Assembly (NCBI RefSeq): GCF_008801715.1
Contig: NZ_VZPG01000005.1
Coordinates: 1 to 64,000, forward strand
Reading direction: 5' to 3'
Length of the DNA: 64,000 bases
DNA from: Pseudochrobactrum saccharolyticum
Lineage (GTDB): Bacteria; Pseudomonadota; Alphaproteobacteria; Rhizobiales; Rhizobiaceae
Both the position numbers and the translations under genes were made by a program. Numbering within the stretch: position 1 is the first letter of the stretch; every line of letters begins with the position of its first letter. Positions 55,023 through 64,000 of the stretch are shown here, piece by piece. The notes below the pieces were generated by a model. The model was not told where the DNA came from and did no database searches. It worked only from the letters and a program-made list of their open reading frames with translations.

Positions 55023-56003
55023 TTGGTTTCAAAAACGCACCGGAAAATTTGCATCGGCACGATCACAAAAGATCGCCCCGTTATGCTGCAGAAATTGCTG
55101 ATGTCTTATGCCCGGCTGATTATTCCTGAGGGGACACAGGTCTGTTTTTTAATTGTAGAAAACAATCACGAGAAAACAGTCTGCTCGATTATCAATGACT
55201 TTAAGGCAAGAGTTTCGCCTGCTGAAGTCGTCTATACAGTTGAGCCGGTTTTAGGCATCGCATCGGCCAGAAATCATGTGCTCAATTATGCGGTTGATCA
55301 TGGTTATGATCTGCTGACCTTTGCTGACGATGACGAGCAGGTAGAACCGCAGTGGCTCATGGAATTGCTGAAAGAACGCGATCACCTCGATCTTGATATT
55401 GTCGGCGCACCGGTACGTTTTGCACCACCGGAAGGCAAATTGTCATTCTGGCAAAGAATTGTCTGGCAGGGTGTCGATAAAGTGAACCGCAATGCTGAAA
55501 ACCGCTCCATCAAAAAGCGCGATGAAGGCAAAGCCGGACAACTGAAACTTGCTACCGGCAGCTGGATGGGCAATCTCGACTTTTTCCGCTCGACAGGATT
55601 GCGCTTTGACGCAGCTTTGGGTCAGGCCGGCGGCGAAGACTGGCAGCTATGGGCCGAGGCGAAAGCTCTTGGCGCAAAAACAGGCTGGACACCGCACGCC
55701 ATTGCCTATGAAACCGTTCCCGCTTCACGCCTGAAACTGAGCTATTATTATCGCCGTAACCGCGATCATGCCAGAACTGTACATCTGGAACGCATGAAAA
55801 ACCAGAAGAGCGGCAGCTTATGGCGCACCTTCAAATCCGTTCTTTCGCGTGTTTATAAAGTGCTTGTCGGCAGCTTACTACTGCCCATCTATCGTGAAAG
55901 AGGCTTGCTAACGATTGCTGCGAATTTAGGCAGTCTGGTCGGCTTTATCGATGGAGCCCGTGGCAAAAAATCCATGCATTATGTTGATATTGACGGCTAC
56001 TGA
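55023..56003 (+). CDS. Family 2 glycosyltransferase
   Basis: A 326-residue GT-A fold glycosyltransferase. It opens with the nucleotide-sugar strand KICIGTITKDRPVMLQKLL, has the metal-binding acidic cluster FADDDEQVEPQW at about residue 103, and an acceptor-site motif GGEDWQLW. A C-terminal amphipathic or hydrophobic stretch (VLVGSLLLPIY) may touch the membrane. No ATG fits; TTG at 55023 has GGGGG at good spacing, TTG at 55017 is the alternative. The deacetylase gene follows by 36 bases. Sugar and acceptor are unknown. Confidence 0.83.
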   Translation: MVSKTHRKICIGTITKDRPVMLQKLLMSYARLIIPEGTQVCFLIVENNHEKTVCSIINDFKARVSPAEVVYTVEPVLGIASARNHVLNYAVDHGYDLLTFADDDEQVEPQWLMELLKERDHLDLDIVGAPVRFAPPEGKLSFWQRIVWQGVDKVNRNAENRSIKKRDEGKAGQLKLATGSWMGNLDFFRSTGLRFDAALGQAGGEDWQLWAEAKALGAKTGWTPHAIAYETVPASRLKLSYYYRRNRDHARTVHLERMKNQKSGSLWRTFKSVLSRVYKVLVGSLLLPIYRERGLLTIAANLGSLVGFIDGARGKKSMHYVDIDGY

Positions 56004-56039
56004 TAGCTCCCCCTGCCCGAAGAGTAAAAGCATCTGCCT

Positions 56040-56738
56040 ATGACAGTTCCGATCCTTGTCTATCATCATATTGCAGCTGTCGGCAGCAGTGTCCCTTTTC
56101 GCAGCCTTTTTGTGCATCCGAAACGCTTTGCAAGCCAGATGCGCTGGCTGAAAAAACTCGGCTATCAAGGGCTCTCCGTGCGGGATGCCATACCTTATAT
56201 TAAGGGAGAAAAAACCGGAAAGGTTGCTGTCCTGACTTTTGATGACGGCTTCCTGAATGTGCTGGAAAATGCCGCACCGGTTCTGGCAGAATGCGGCTTC
56301 ACCGCCACAAATTATTTTGTGGCCAACCAGATTGGTGGCAGCAATATTTGGGACAAGGCAATCGGCATTCCGGAAATGGCATGTATGTCCGTCACGCAAA
56401 TGCGTGAATGGGCAGCATTGGGACATGAAGTCGGCGCCCATACGCTTGATCATGTCAATCTGAATGACACACCGGATGAAGAAGCCCGCCGCCAGATCAG
56501 TGAATCAAAATCACGTCTGGAGGACATGCTGGGCGCAGAGGTTCCTCATTTTTGCTATCCCTACGGTGCCAATAATCAGACACACCGCTTAATGGCACGT
56601 GAGGCAGGTTTTCAAACTGCGGTCACGACAATTGCCGCACGCGCAAAACCAAATGATGACCCGTTTGGCATTCCGAGAATATATATCCGCCGCAATCATA
56701 CATTGCCGGAATTTTTATATCGTGTGTATTTCCGCTAA
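56040..56738 (+). CDS. Polysaccharide deacetylase (NodB/CE4 family)
   Basis: A 232-residue carbohydrate esterase family 4 enzyme. Motif 1 TFDDGF, motif 2 HTLDH with the second metal ligands, and motif 3 FCYPYG are intact, so it should be an active metal-dependent deacetylase of N-acetylated or O-acetylated sugars. There is no signal peptide, so it probably acts on a cytoplasmic precursor. Its pairing with the glycosyltransferase suggests a two-step sugar modification of a surface glycan. Confidence 0.87.
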   Translation: MTVPILVYHHIAAVGSSVPFRSLFVHPKRFASQMRWLKKLGYQGLSVRDAIPYIKGEKTGKVAVLTFDDGFLNVLENAAPVLAECGFTATNYFVANQIGGSNIWDKAIGIPEMACMSVTQMREWAALGHEVGAHTLDHVNLNDTPDEEARRQISESKSRLEDMLGAEVPHFCYPYGANNQTHRLMAREAGFQTAVTTIAARAKPNDDPFGIPRIYIRRNHTLPEFLYRVYFR

Positions 56739-56790
56739 GGGCAGCAAACTGCACATATTCAGATAATTAACACCTGCAATTATCGTCAGT

Positions 56791-56804
56791 TTGTTCTGAC
56801 GCAA
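56791..56804 (+). promoter_or_regulatory. NnrR/FNR-type box upstream of nosR
   Basis: TTGTTCTGACGCAA fits the TTGY-N6-RCAA pattern of NnrR and other Crp/FNR denitrification regulators. Its centre is near 56797; a -10-like CATTAA at 56823-56828 would put the transcript start at about 56835-56839, close to the -41.5 spacing of a class II activated promoter. Response to nitric oxide or low oxygen is inferred. Confidence 0.6.
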
Positions 56805-56892
56805 AGACGCATTCCGCCACTTCATTAAAGTCCACTGCATAACCGCTGAGCAGCCTGCTGCTGCAGCACCTGACTTGCAGTGAGCACCTTAT

Positions 56893-59223
56893 ATGAACCG
56901 CTTTCATGATCGTCCGGCATTTTTCATCAGAAAACTGATCCTGCTGTTCTGTCTTCTGTTAAGCGGCTTCATCAGCCTGCAATCGACAGCCTTTGCCGCT
57001 CAGCTGGATAAGTATCTGCCTGTGCTAAAAGTGCAGGAACTATTTCAGGATGCGGATCGTATCGGCACACCGCAAGGTGAACCGCCGATTGCGCCGGTCT
57101 ATAAAAATCAGGATCTGCTCGGCTATATTTATCTGAATTCAGACTTTACCAGTTCTGTCGGCTATTCCGGCAAACCGATCCATATTCTCGTCGGCATTGA
57201 TACCAAAGGTATCATTCGCGGCATCAAACTTGCCGACCACAAAGAACCGATTGTGCTGATCGGTATTCCCGAAGCCAAAGTGGTTGCGGCGCTCAACTCC
57301 CTCATCAACAGCGATTTCAATGCCGTTGCTTCAGGCACTGCCAAACCGCCTCAGGTCGAGATTGTCAGCGGTGCCACGGTCACTGTTCTGGTCATGGGCG
57401 ACAGTGTGGTGCGCTCGGCTGTCGGGCTGATCCGTAGCGGCCGTCTGGGCAATCAGCTTGCTGCCGGACAAGTCGCGGCACCGCAGGAAACCCGCACTGT
57501 TGATCTGTCGAAACAGGATATCCGTGACTGGCAGGAACTGACCGGTGACGGTTCTGTTCGCAGCCTGAAGCTCAGTGTCGGCGAAGTAACGCAAGCCTTC
57601 CTTGATGCCAAGCAACCGCGTGCGGCAGAAAACCCTGAAACATCCGCTCCAGAAGACCAGTTTATCGAGCTCTATGTCGCGCCGGTATCAGTGCCGTCCA
57701 TCGGTCTCAGCCTGCTGGGTCAGGCCGGATATGACCAGATGCAGAAACGGCTTAAACCCGGCCAGCAGGCCGTACTGGTTGCCGGTGATGGTGCCTATTC
57801 CTTCAAGGGATCGGGCTATGTACGCGGCGGTATTTTCGACCGTATCGAACTGTTGCAGGACGGTCAGGGCATCCGTTTTCGGGATAAAAACCATACGCGC
57901 ATCGGCAATATTGCTGCTGAAGGCGCACCGGATTTGCGTGAAATCGCGTTGTTCACGGTGCCGGAAGGTTTCGCCTTCGACGTAACAAAACCATGGGAAC
58001 TGCAATTACTGGTACAGCGTGGCTTTGGTGCCCGTGACAAAGCCAGCATCTTCTATGACCTCGGTTATACACTTCCCGACCAATATGTGACCATCACCGC
58101 ACCTGCCAAACCTGTCCCGGCTCCCGTGCAGCCTGCACAAGATGCTGCCACTGCGAATAATCCACATGTCAGCGCACCGGTCGGTGAAGCATCCATGCCT
58201 GATTTCTTCGGAGAAGATAATCCGCTGTGGATCCAGATGTGGCAGATGAACAAAATCAATATTGTGATTACTGCCTTCGCCATTCTGGTGCTGGTCGCAA
58301 TCTTCTTCTTCCAGAACCATCTGGTCAGACGTCCGCGCTTCTTCGCATGGGTCAGACGCGGCTATCTTCTGTTCATCCTTGTCTGGCTTGGCTTCTACAC
58401 CAACACCCAATTGTCGGTCGTCAATGTCCTGACTTTCACCAATTCGCTTATCACCGGCTTCAACTGGGAATTCTTCCTGACCTCCCCGCTGACTTTCCTG
58501 TTATGGGGTTCGGTTGCTGCCGGTCTGCTGTTCTGGGGACGCGGTCCGTTCTGCGGCTGGCTCTGCCCTTTCGGTGCGCTGCAGGAATTGAGTAACAATC
58601 TGGCACAATGGCTGAAAGTACCGCAGGTCAAACTGCCATGGGGCCTGCATGAACGTCTGTGGCCGATCAAATATATTATCTTCCTCGGCCTGTTTGGTCT
58701 GTCCCTCTATTCCGTGGCTCTGGCCGAGGTTTTCGCCGAAGTCGAACCGTTCAAAACCGCGATCATCCTGAAATTCGCCCGCGAATGGCCGTTCGTCATC
58801 TATGCCCTGACCTTGCTGACTGCCGGTCTGTTCATCGAGCGCTTCTTCTGCCGCTATCTGTGCCCGCTCGGCGCGGCACTCGCCATACCCGGCCGTATCC
58901 GCATGTTTGAATGGCTGAAACGCTGGCCGGAATGCGGCTCGCCATGTCAGCGCTGCGCTGTCGAATGTCCGGTACAGTCCATCCATCCGGAAGGCCAGAT
59001 CAATGTCAATGAATGTATCTACTGTATGCATTGTCAGGAGCTTTACCACGATGACCAGCGCTGCCCGCATATGATTCAGGTGCGCGTCAAACGTGAGAAA
59101 TTCGCTGCCCGCAACGCGCCTTATACGCCACCGGCAGAACGTACCGGCAGCCAGTCAAAAACCATCATCACCCATAACGGACAACCTGTTACCGGCGCAT
59201 CCGCACCGGACGCAGCATCCTGA
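56893..59223 (+). CDS. nosR: NosR, nos operon regulator and electron donor protein
   Basis: A 776-residue polytopic flavo-iron-sulphur protein needed for nosZ expression and for electron flow to N2O reductase. Signal peptide about 1-36, periplasmic FMN-binding domain with VSGATVTV (flavin attachment) around residue 157, then about six transmembrane segments, and cytoplasmic Fe-S motifs [18 protein letters not shown] and two ferredoxin-type clusters beginning [13 protein letters not shown]. Length is typical. First gene of nosRZDFY. Confidence 0.95.
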   Translation: MNRFHDRPAFFIRKLILLFCLLLSGFISLQSTAFAAQLDKYLPVLKVQELFQDADRIGTPQGEPPIAPVYKNQDLLGYIYLNSDFTSSVGYSGKPIHILVGIDTKGIIRGIKLADHKEPIVLIGIPEAKVVAALNSLINSDFNAVASGTAKPPQVEIVSGATVTVLVMGDSVVRSAVGLIRSGRLGNQLAAGQVAAPQETRTVDLSKQDIRDWQELTGDGSVRSLKLSVGEVTQAFLDAKQPRAAENPETSAPEDQFIELYVAPVSVPSIGLSLLGQAGYDQMQKRLKPGQQAVLVAGDGAYSFKGSGYVRGGIFDRIELLQDGQGIRFRDKNHTRIGNIAAEGAPDLREIALFTVPEGFAFDVTKPWELQLLVQRGFGARDKASIFYDLGYTLPDQYVTITAPAKPVPAPVQPAQDAATANNPHVSAPVGEASMPDFFGEDNPLWIQMWQMNKINIVITAFAILVLVAIFFFQNHLVRRPRFFAWVRRGYLLFILVWLGFYTNTQLSVVNVLTFTNSLITGFNWEFFLTSPLTFLLWGSVAAGLLFWGRGPFCGWLCPFGALQELSNNLAQWLKVPQVKLPWGLHERLWPIKYIIFLGLFGLSLYSVALAEVFAEVEPFKTAIILKFAREWPFVIYALTLLTAGLFIERFFCRYLCPLGAALAIPGRIRMFEWLKRWPECGSPCQRCAVECPVQSIHPEGQINVNECIYCMHCQELYHDDQRCPHMIQVRVKREKFAARNAPYTPPAERTGSQSKTIITHNGQPVTGASAPDAAS

Positions 59224-59246
59224 AATTTTCAACTGGAGACAAAGCA

Positions 59247-61163
59247 ATGTCTGAGCAAGAAAATAAAACCCGCATGAACAGACGGCAATTACTCGGCACC
59301 TCGGCTTTTGTGGCCGCTGCCGGTGCCAGCGGCATGGGCGGTGCGCTAGTCATGGCCGGCGCACCGAAGCAGGCCATGGCGGCATCCGCATCCGGTTCAA
59401 GTGCAGAAGTCAAACCGGGCGAACTGGATGAATATTACACATTCTTTTCCAGCGGCCAGAGCGGTGAAGTCCGTATTGTCGGCCTGCCATCCATGCGCGA
59501 GCTGATGCGTATTCCGGTTTTCAACCGTGACAGTGCCACCGGCTGGGGACAGACCAATGAAAGCCTGAAAGTTCTCCGTGACGGCATGTTGCCTGAAGAC
59601 CGTGAGTTTATGAAAGACCGCGGCGGCGTTTTCGACAATGGCGATCTGCACCATCCGCATCTTTCCTTTACCGACGGCACCTATGACGGCCGTTATCTCT
59701 ATGCCAATGACAAGGCCAATACCCGCGTCTGCCGTATCCGCCTTGATGTCATGAAATGCGACAAGATCATTCAGCTGCCGAACCAGCACACGGTTCATGG
59801 CCTGCGCGTGCAGAAATATCCGAAAACCGGCTATGTCTTCTGTAATGGTGAAGACCGCGTGCCGATCCCGAATGACGGTAAAAATCTGACAGATACCAAA
59901 AACTATCATGCGATTTTCACCGCAGTAGACGGCGAAAGCATGAAGGTAGCATGGCAGGTCATGGTCAGCGGCAATCTCGATAATGTGGACTGTGACTATC
60001 AGGGCAAATATGCTTTTGCCACTTGCTACAATTCCGAAGAGGGCGTGACACTGGCCGAAATGATGGGCAGTGAGCAGGACTGGATTGTTATCTTCAACCT
60101 GAAACGCATTGAAGAAGCGGTTGCCAAAGGCGAGTTCAAGGAAATCAACGGCGTGCCGGTGATTGACGGACGCAAAGGCTCCAAATTCACCCGCTATATT
60201 CCGGTACCGAACAGCCCGCATGGTATGAATACCGCACCGGACGGCATCCATATTGTGGCCAATGGTAAATTGTCGCCGACCGTCACCGTTTTCGATGTGC
60301 GCAAATTTGACGACCTGTTTGATGACAAAATCAATCCGCGTGATGCCGTTGTGGCGGAGCCGGAACTCGGTCTCGGGCCTTTGCACACCGCCTATGACGG
60401 CAAAGGCAATGCCTATACGACACTGTTTATCGACAGTCAGGTCTGCAAGTGGAACATTGAGGATGCCAAACGTGCTTTCAAGGGCGAAAAGGTCGATCCG
60501 ATCCGCCAGAAACTCGATGTGCATTATCAGCCGGGACATAACCACACTTCGATGGGACAGACCAAAGAGGCTGACGGTAAATGGCTGATCTCCCTCAATA
60601 AATTCTCCAAAGACCGCTATCTCAATGTAGGACCTCTCAAACCGGAAAATGACCAGCTCATTGATATTTCCGGAGATAAAATGGTGATTGTCCATGACGG
60701 ACCAAGCTTTGCCGAACCGCATGACGCAACAATCGTACATCGCTCCAAGATCAATCCGGTCAATGCCTGGAATCGTGAAGATCCGTTCTTTGCCGATGCT
60801 GTTGCACAGGCAAAGGCCGATGGCGTCGATCTGATGGAAGCTGCGGAAGTCATCCGCGACGGTAATAAAGTCCGTGTTTATATGACCTCTGCCGCACCGG
60901 CCTTCAGCCTTGAGGAATTCACCGTCAAACAGGGCGATGAAGTCACTGTCTATGTAACCAATATTGATGAAATCGAAGACCTGACCCATGGTTTCTCGAT
61001 CATCAATTACGGGATCAATATGGAAGTGGCACCGCAGGCTACAGCCTCGGTCACCTTCATCGCCAATAAGCCGGGCGTGTGGTGGTATTACTGCTCGTGG
61101 TTCTGCCATGCCATGCATATGGAAATGAAAGGCCGTATGCTTGTTGAGCCGAAAGGCGCTTAA
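59247..61163 (+). CDS. nosZ: Nitrous-oxide reductase NosZ, clade I
   Basis: A 638-residue periplasmic copper enzyme that reduces N2O to N2. A twin-arginine signal [11 protein letters not shown] is followed by the seven-bladed propeller holding the CuZ cluster through conserved His residues (HHPHLS, PHGMN, GHNHTSM, EPHDA), and a C-terminal cupredoxin domain with the CuA ligands [12 protein letters not shown]. The Tat signal and nosR neighbour mark the typical clade I enzyme. GGAG eight bases upstream supports the start. Confidence 0.97.
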   Translation: MSEQENKTRMNRRQLLGTSAFVAAAGASGMGGALVMAGAPKQAMAASASGSSAEVKPGELDEYYTFFSSGQSGEVRIVGLPSMRELMRIPVFNRDSATGWGQTNESLKVLRDGMLPEDREFMKDRGGVFDNGDLHHPHLSFTDGTYDGRYLYANDKANTRVCRIRLDVMKCDKIIQLPNQHTVHGLRVQKYPKTGYVFCNGEDRVPIPNDGKNLTDTKNYHAIFTAVDGESMKVAWQVMVSGNLDNVDCDYQGKYAFATCYNSEEGVTLAEMMGSEQDWIVIFNLKRIEEAVAKGEFKEINGVPVIDGRKGSKFTRYIPVPNSPHGMNTAPDGIHIVANGKLSPTVTVFDVRKFDDLFDDKINPRDAVVAEPELGLGPLHTAYDGKGNAYTTLFIDSQVCKWNIEDAKRAFKGEKVDPIRQKLDVHYQPGHNHTSMGQTKEADGKWLISLNKFSKDRYLNVGPLKPENDQLIDISGDKMVIVHDGPSFAEPHDATIVHRSKINPVNAWNREDPFFADAVAQAKADGVDLMEAAEVIRDGNKVRVYMTSAAPAFSLEEFTVKQGDEVTVYVTNIDEIEDLTHGFSIINYGINMEVAPQATASVTFIANKPGVWWYYCSWFCHAMHMEMKGRMLVEPKGA

Positions 61164-61168
61164 ACATC

Positions 61169-62620
61169 ATGCAGCATCAGCGCCATAAGGAAAAACGCAA
61201 CTCCGCAGCTTTACCGGAGCACACAACGCCCGCAATGAAGCAATATGCTTTGGCTACGGCTTTGTGTTTTTCCGGCCTGCTGCCCGCACTGATTTCTCCG
61301 GCACTGGCCGGAGAGATCATCGTATCTGCCGGACAAAATCTGCAAACCGTCCTTGATCAGGCACCGGCGGGGGAAACGATCCGCCTGCTCAAAGGGCGGC
61401 ATGACGGGTCAGTCGTCATTGACAAGACAGTCATGCTGGAGGGGGAAGCCGGAGCCGTGCTTTACGGCTCCGGCACCGGCAATACGATTACCGTCAATGC
61501 ACCGGAAACCATCATTCGCGGATTGGAAATCCGTGGTTCCGGCGACAATCTCTTTGATCTCAATTCCGGTATTTTCATCGCCAAAACCGCCACCGGCGCA
61601 CGGGCGGAGAATAACCGGCTGATTGATAATCTCTATGGTATCTATCTGCATGGTGCCAAGGATTCCGTGGCCGAAGGCAATGAGATTATTGGCAAGCGCG
61701 GTGTACGCATGGCGCAAACCGGCAGCGGTGTTTCCATCTGGAATGCACCGGGTGCCAAAGTGCTGAATAATATCATCCGCTATGGCCGCGACGGCATTTA
61801 TACCAATGCCAGCCGCAAGAATATCTTCCGTGGCAATCTCATGGAAAATGTACGTTTTGCTGTCCATTATATGTACACCAATGACAGCGAAGTCAGCGAT
61901 AATATCTCGCGCAATAATTCTGTCGGCTTTGCCATTATGTATACCAGCCGGCTTAAAATTACCGGCAATCTTTCGGAGGGTGACCGCGATCACGGGTTGC
62001 TGCTAAACTATGCCAACAGTTCCGTCATCACCGGCAATCGGGTGATCGGCAAAATGCAATCGGCTGACCGCTGGATGGATGCCGGTGTTCAAAGCGCCGA
62101 GCATGGTATGCCAGAACCGGAAACTGACCCGTCTGCAGAGACTGGCAACCTGCGACTGGGGCCTGAGAAATGCGTTTTCATCTACAACGCCAATAAGAAC
62201 AAATTCACCGGCAATCAGTTTGAAAATTGCAGCATCGGCATTCATTTCACGGCCGGTTCCGAAGGCAATGTGATGAGCGGCAATGCCTTCATCAACAACC
62301 GCAATCAGGTCAAATATGTCGGCACACGCAATCTCGACTGGTCGGCCAAAGGACGCGGCAATTTCTGGAGCGACAATCCCGCCTTTGACCTCAATGGCGA
62401 CGGCATTGCTGACAGCCCCTACCGGCCAAATGATCTGATCGACAAAGTGCTGTGGACAGCTCCCCAAGCCAAAATTCTTATCAACAGTCCGGCGATCCAG
62501 ACAATCCGCTGGGCGCAGACGCAATTTCCCGCATTGATGCCGGGTGGTGTCATTGACAGCTATCCGCTGATGAAACCGCCTGCGATGCCGGTCAAATCCG
62601 GAGGCGAAAATAAATCATGA
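61169..62620 (+). CDS. nosD: NosD, copper maturation protein
   Basis: A 483-residue periplasmic protein with a right-handed beta-helix of CASH repeats (many N-x-I and G-x-x-N turns), required for assembly of the CuZ site with NosF and NosY. The stretch at about residues 23-48 is a standard signal peptide beginning MKQYALATALCFSG, so translation may instead begin at 61235; the 22 extra residues from 61169 are polar and odd for an exported protein. The stop overlaps nosF as ATGA. Confidence 0.92.
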   Translation: MQHQRHKEKRNSAALPEHTTPAMKQYALATALCFSGLLPALISPALAGEIIVSAGQNLQTVLDQAPAGETIRLLKGRHDGSVVIDKTVMLEGEAGAVLYGSGTGNTITVNAPETIIRGLEIRGSGDNLFDLNSGIFIAKTATGARAENNRLIDNLYGIYLHGAKDSVAEGNEIIGKRGVRMAQTGSGVSIWNAPGAKVLNNIIRYGRDGIYTNASRKNIFRGNLMENVRFAVHYMYTNDSEVSDNISRNNSVGFAIMYTSRLKITGNLSEGDRDHGLLLNYANSSVITGNRVIGKMQSADRWMDAGVQSAEHGMPEPETDPSAETGNLRLGPEKCVFIYNANKNKFTGNQFENCSIGIHFTAGSEGNVMSGNAFINNRNQVKYVGTRNLDWSAKGRGNFWSDNPAFDLNGDGIADSPYRPNDLIDKVLWTAPQAKILINSPAIQTIRWAQTQFPALMPGGVIDSYPLMKPPAMPVKSGGENKS

Positions 62621-63537
62621 CTGAAACCGTAAAGCTTGCCGGTGTCACCAAAACCTATGGCACATTCAATGCCATCAGCGATGCGTCCTATGTGCTGAAT
62701 GCCGGTGAAAATATTGCCTTGGTCGGCCATAATGGTGCAGGCAAGACCACGATGATCAAGCTGATGCTGGGATTGATCCGCCCGACACATGGCAAAGTGC
62801 TGGTGCTGGGTGAAGACCCTGCAGCCGGACAATTCGCGGCACGGCGCAAGCTTGGCTATCTGCCCGAGCATGTCTCCTTCAATATGGCACTGACCGGACG
62901 GGAGACCCTGTCTTTTTACGCCAAGCTCAAATCTGTTCCTGTGAAGGAAACCGCCGCGCTGCTCGATCATGTCGGCCTGTCCCATGCGGCAGACCGCCGT
63001 GTCGGCACCTATTCCAAAGGCATGCGCCAGCGGCTTGGTCTGGCACAGGCTTTGCTCGGCAAACCCGCCGTGCTGCTGCTGGATGAACCGACAACCGGCC
63101 TTGATCCGGCCTTGCGCAAAAACTTCTACGATTTGCTGGAGGTTATGCGTGCGGAAGGCACCACCATTCTGATGTCCTCCCATGCGCTCACCGAACTGGA
63201 AAATCGTGTCGGACGGGTAATTATCGCCAATCGCGGCAAGGTCATCGCAGACGGTTCACTGGATGATCTGCGCCATATTGCGCGTCTGCCGGTGCGTATC
63301 CGTGTCAGCTTAGCCGAAGGTGAAACCGCACCGCACAGCACCGGACAATCCCTGCGGATAGGCTGGCGGAAAACCGGCTTTGCAAGTTTTGAAGCGGATG
63401 TTTCCGCAGAAGATAAAATGCAGGTTCTGAACTCCGTTATCGCTCAAAACCATAACATCACGGATATTGATGTCATGGCACCGACACTGGATGAGCTTTA
63501 CGCCCATTTCCTCACAGTTAAAGAGGCCGCGGAATGA
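62617..63537 (+). CDS. nosF: NosF, ABC transporter ATPase for CuZ maturation
   Basis: A 306-residue ATPase with Walker A GHNGAGKTT, signature YSKGMRQRLGLAQ and Walker B LLLDEPTTGLDP. With NosY and NosD it forms the complex thought to deliver sulphur or copper for the CuZ site of NosZ. ATGA overlaps join it to both nosD and nosY, so all three are translationally coupled. Confidence 0.94.
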   Translation: MTETVKLAGVTKTYGTFNAISDASYVLNAGENIALVGHNGAGKTTMIKLMLGLIRPTHGKVLVLGEDPAAGQFAARRKLGYLPEHVSFNMALTGRETLSFYAKLKSVPVKETAALLDHVGLSHAADRRVGTYSKGMRQRLGLAQALLGKPAVLLLDEPTTGLDPALRKNFYDLLEVMRAEGTTILMSSHALTELENRVGRVIIANRGKVIADGSLDDLRHIARLPVRIRVSLAEGETAPHSTGQSLRIGWRKTGFASFEADVSAEDKMQVLNSVIAQNHNITDIDVMAPTLDELYAHFLTVKEAAE

Positions 63538-64000
63538 AAAATCTCATTCATATTGCCGGCAAGGAAATTCAGGAAGGGTTGCGCAACCGCTGGGTGCTGG
63601 CAACCACTCTGCTGCTGGCTGCGCTGGCACTCAGCATGAGCTTTCTCGGCAATGCACCGACCGGCAGCACAATCGGTTCCAACCGGCTGGATGTGGTGAT
63701 CGTCAGTCTCTCCAGCCTCACCATTTTTCTCATCCCGCTGATTGCGCTGCTGATCTCTCATGATGCTGTTGTCGGCGAGATGGAACGCGGCACCATGCTG
63801 TTACTGCTGAGTTACCCGATCGGGCGCAAACAGGTCATTCTTGGCAAGTTTCTCGGACAGCTCACTATTCTCGCTTTCGCGACCCTGTTCGGCTATGGCA
63901 GCACCGCCATAGTGCTTGCGCTGACAGGCGGCGGCATTGATGCGGCAAGCTGGCTGGCTTTGCTGTCGCTGATCGGCAGCTCTGTCCTGCTCGGCGCGGT
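63534..64000 (+). CDS. nosY: NosY, ABC permease for CuZ maturation (cut by window end)
   Basis: The open frame starts ATGAAAAATCTC overlapping the nosF stop and continues past the right edge; about 155 residues are visible of an expected 270-280. The N-terminus is amphipathic (GKEIQEGLRNRW), followed by hydrophobic segments at about 19-37, 55-77 and 105-130, as in NosY. It is truncated only by the window. The genes nosL and nosX are expected beyond the edge. Confidence 0.9.
   Translation, partial: MKNLIHIAGKEIQEGLRNRWVLATTLLLAALALSMSFLGNAPTGSTIGSNRLDVVIVSLSSLTIFLIPLIALLISHDAVVGEMERGTMLLLLSYPIGRKQVILGKFLGQLTILAFATLFGYGSTAIVLALTGGGIDAASWLALLSLIGSSVLLGA

Noticed and set aside
54860-55129. An 89-codon frame overlapping the glycosyltransferase start
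   Set aside because: It runs into the conserved N-terminus of the glycosyltransferase in another frame and has no domain.
59397-61118. A 573-codon open frame opposite nosZ
   Set aside because: Fully antisense to NosZ, whose copper ligands and motifs are intact; the frame has no recognisable domain.
1-64000. CRISPR arrays, transposases, toxin-antitoxin pairs or secretion systems
   Set aside because: None is visible: no regular spaced repeats, no transposase or integrase motifs and no matching gene pairs.

Overview
The window is chromosomal DNA of an alphaproteobacterium of the Brucellaceae/Rhizobiales type. The clearest marker is a small lipoprotein at 29514-29891 that I recognise as the Brucella-group outer membrane lipoprotein Omp10. 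CpdR next to an N-formylglutamate amidohydrolase, an Omp/KdsD/GalU envelope block, an MmgR/suhB-type small RNA, a speF-type leader and a ROSE thermometer agree with this. Moderate GC and AT-rich intergenic DNA suggest a relative of Brucella/Ochrobactrum (for example the Pseudochrobactrum/Paenochrobactrum side) rather than Brucella itself; this is inference. From memory, several gene neighbours (mod, omp10, glt) lie on the second replicon in Brucella, so this may be chromid DNA.

Layout. 1-369: a strong minus-strand promoter fires off the left edge, probably into an rRNA operon. 370-4089: Rrf2 regulator, then zinc uptake (znuA divergent from znuC-znuB-zur) around a shared palindrome. 4095-9719: a LuxR-type regulator and a four-gene ABC importer of unknown substrate. 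9742-14022: 6-phosphogluconate dehydrogenase, an acetyltransferase, and ornithine/lysine decarboxylase behind a long structured leader. 14023-17846: LysR regulator, DUF1007 plus NicO nickel/cobalt transporter, small membrane protein, acetyltransferase. 17864-20473: modABC with a Mo-box-like palindrome. 20550-29301: TrhO, muramidase, KDPG aldolase, an M15-like protein with a very long Pro/Ala tail, oligoendopeptidase F, and the pabB/pabC-like pair. 29514-41690: mostly cell envelope genes (Omp10, 5'-nucleotidase with LysM, SPFH/NfeD, KdsD, beta-barrel, GalU, lytic transglycosylase, DUF459/SGNH) plus ferrochelatase. 41821-48073: gltBD. 48733-54381: threonine aldolase, small heat-shock protein with ROSE element, hydrolase, histidinol phosphatase, MmgR-type sRNA, formylglutamate amidohydrolase, CpdR. 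54500-56738: tRNA-Val(GAC), then an AT-rich stretch, a glycosyltransferase and a polysaccharide deacetylase. 56893-64000: nitrous oxide reductase operon nosRZDFY, cut by the right edge, behind an NnrR/FNR-like box.

How the genes work together. Zinc uptake and its repressor form one autoregulated unit. ModABC imports molybdate, which nitrate reductases elsewhere would need; the nos operon is the last step of denitrification. Nitrogen assimilation (gltBD) and the nitrogen-linked MmgR-type RNA are also present. No transposase, prophage, CRISPR array or secretion system is visible. The less explained parts are mainly non-coding: leaders, an sRNA, palindromic repeats, and a 14-base copy of tRNA-Val sequence at the start of the glycosyltransferase gene.
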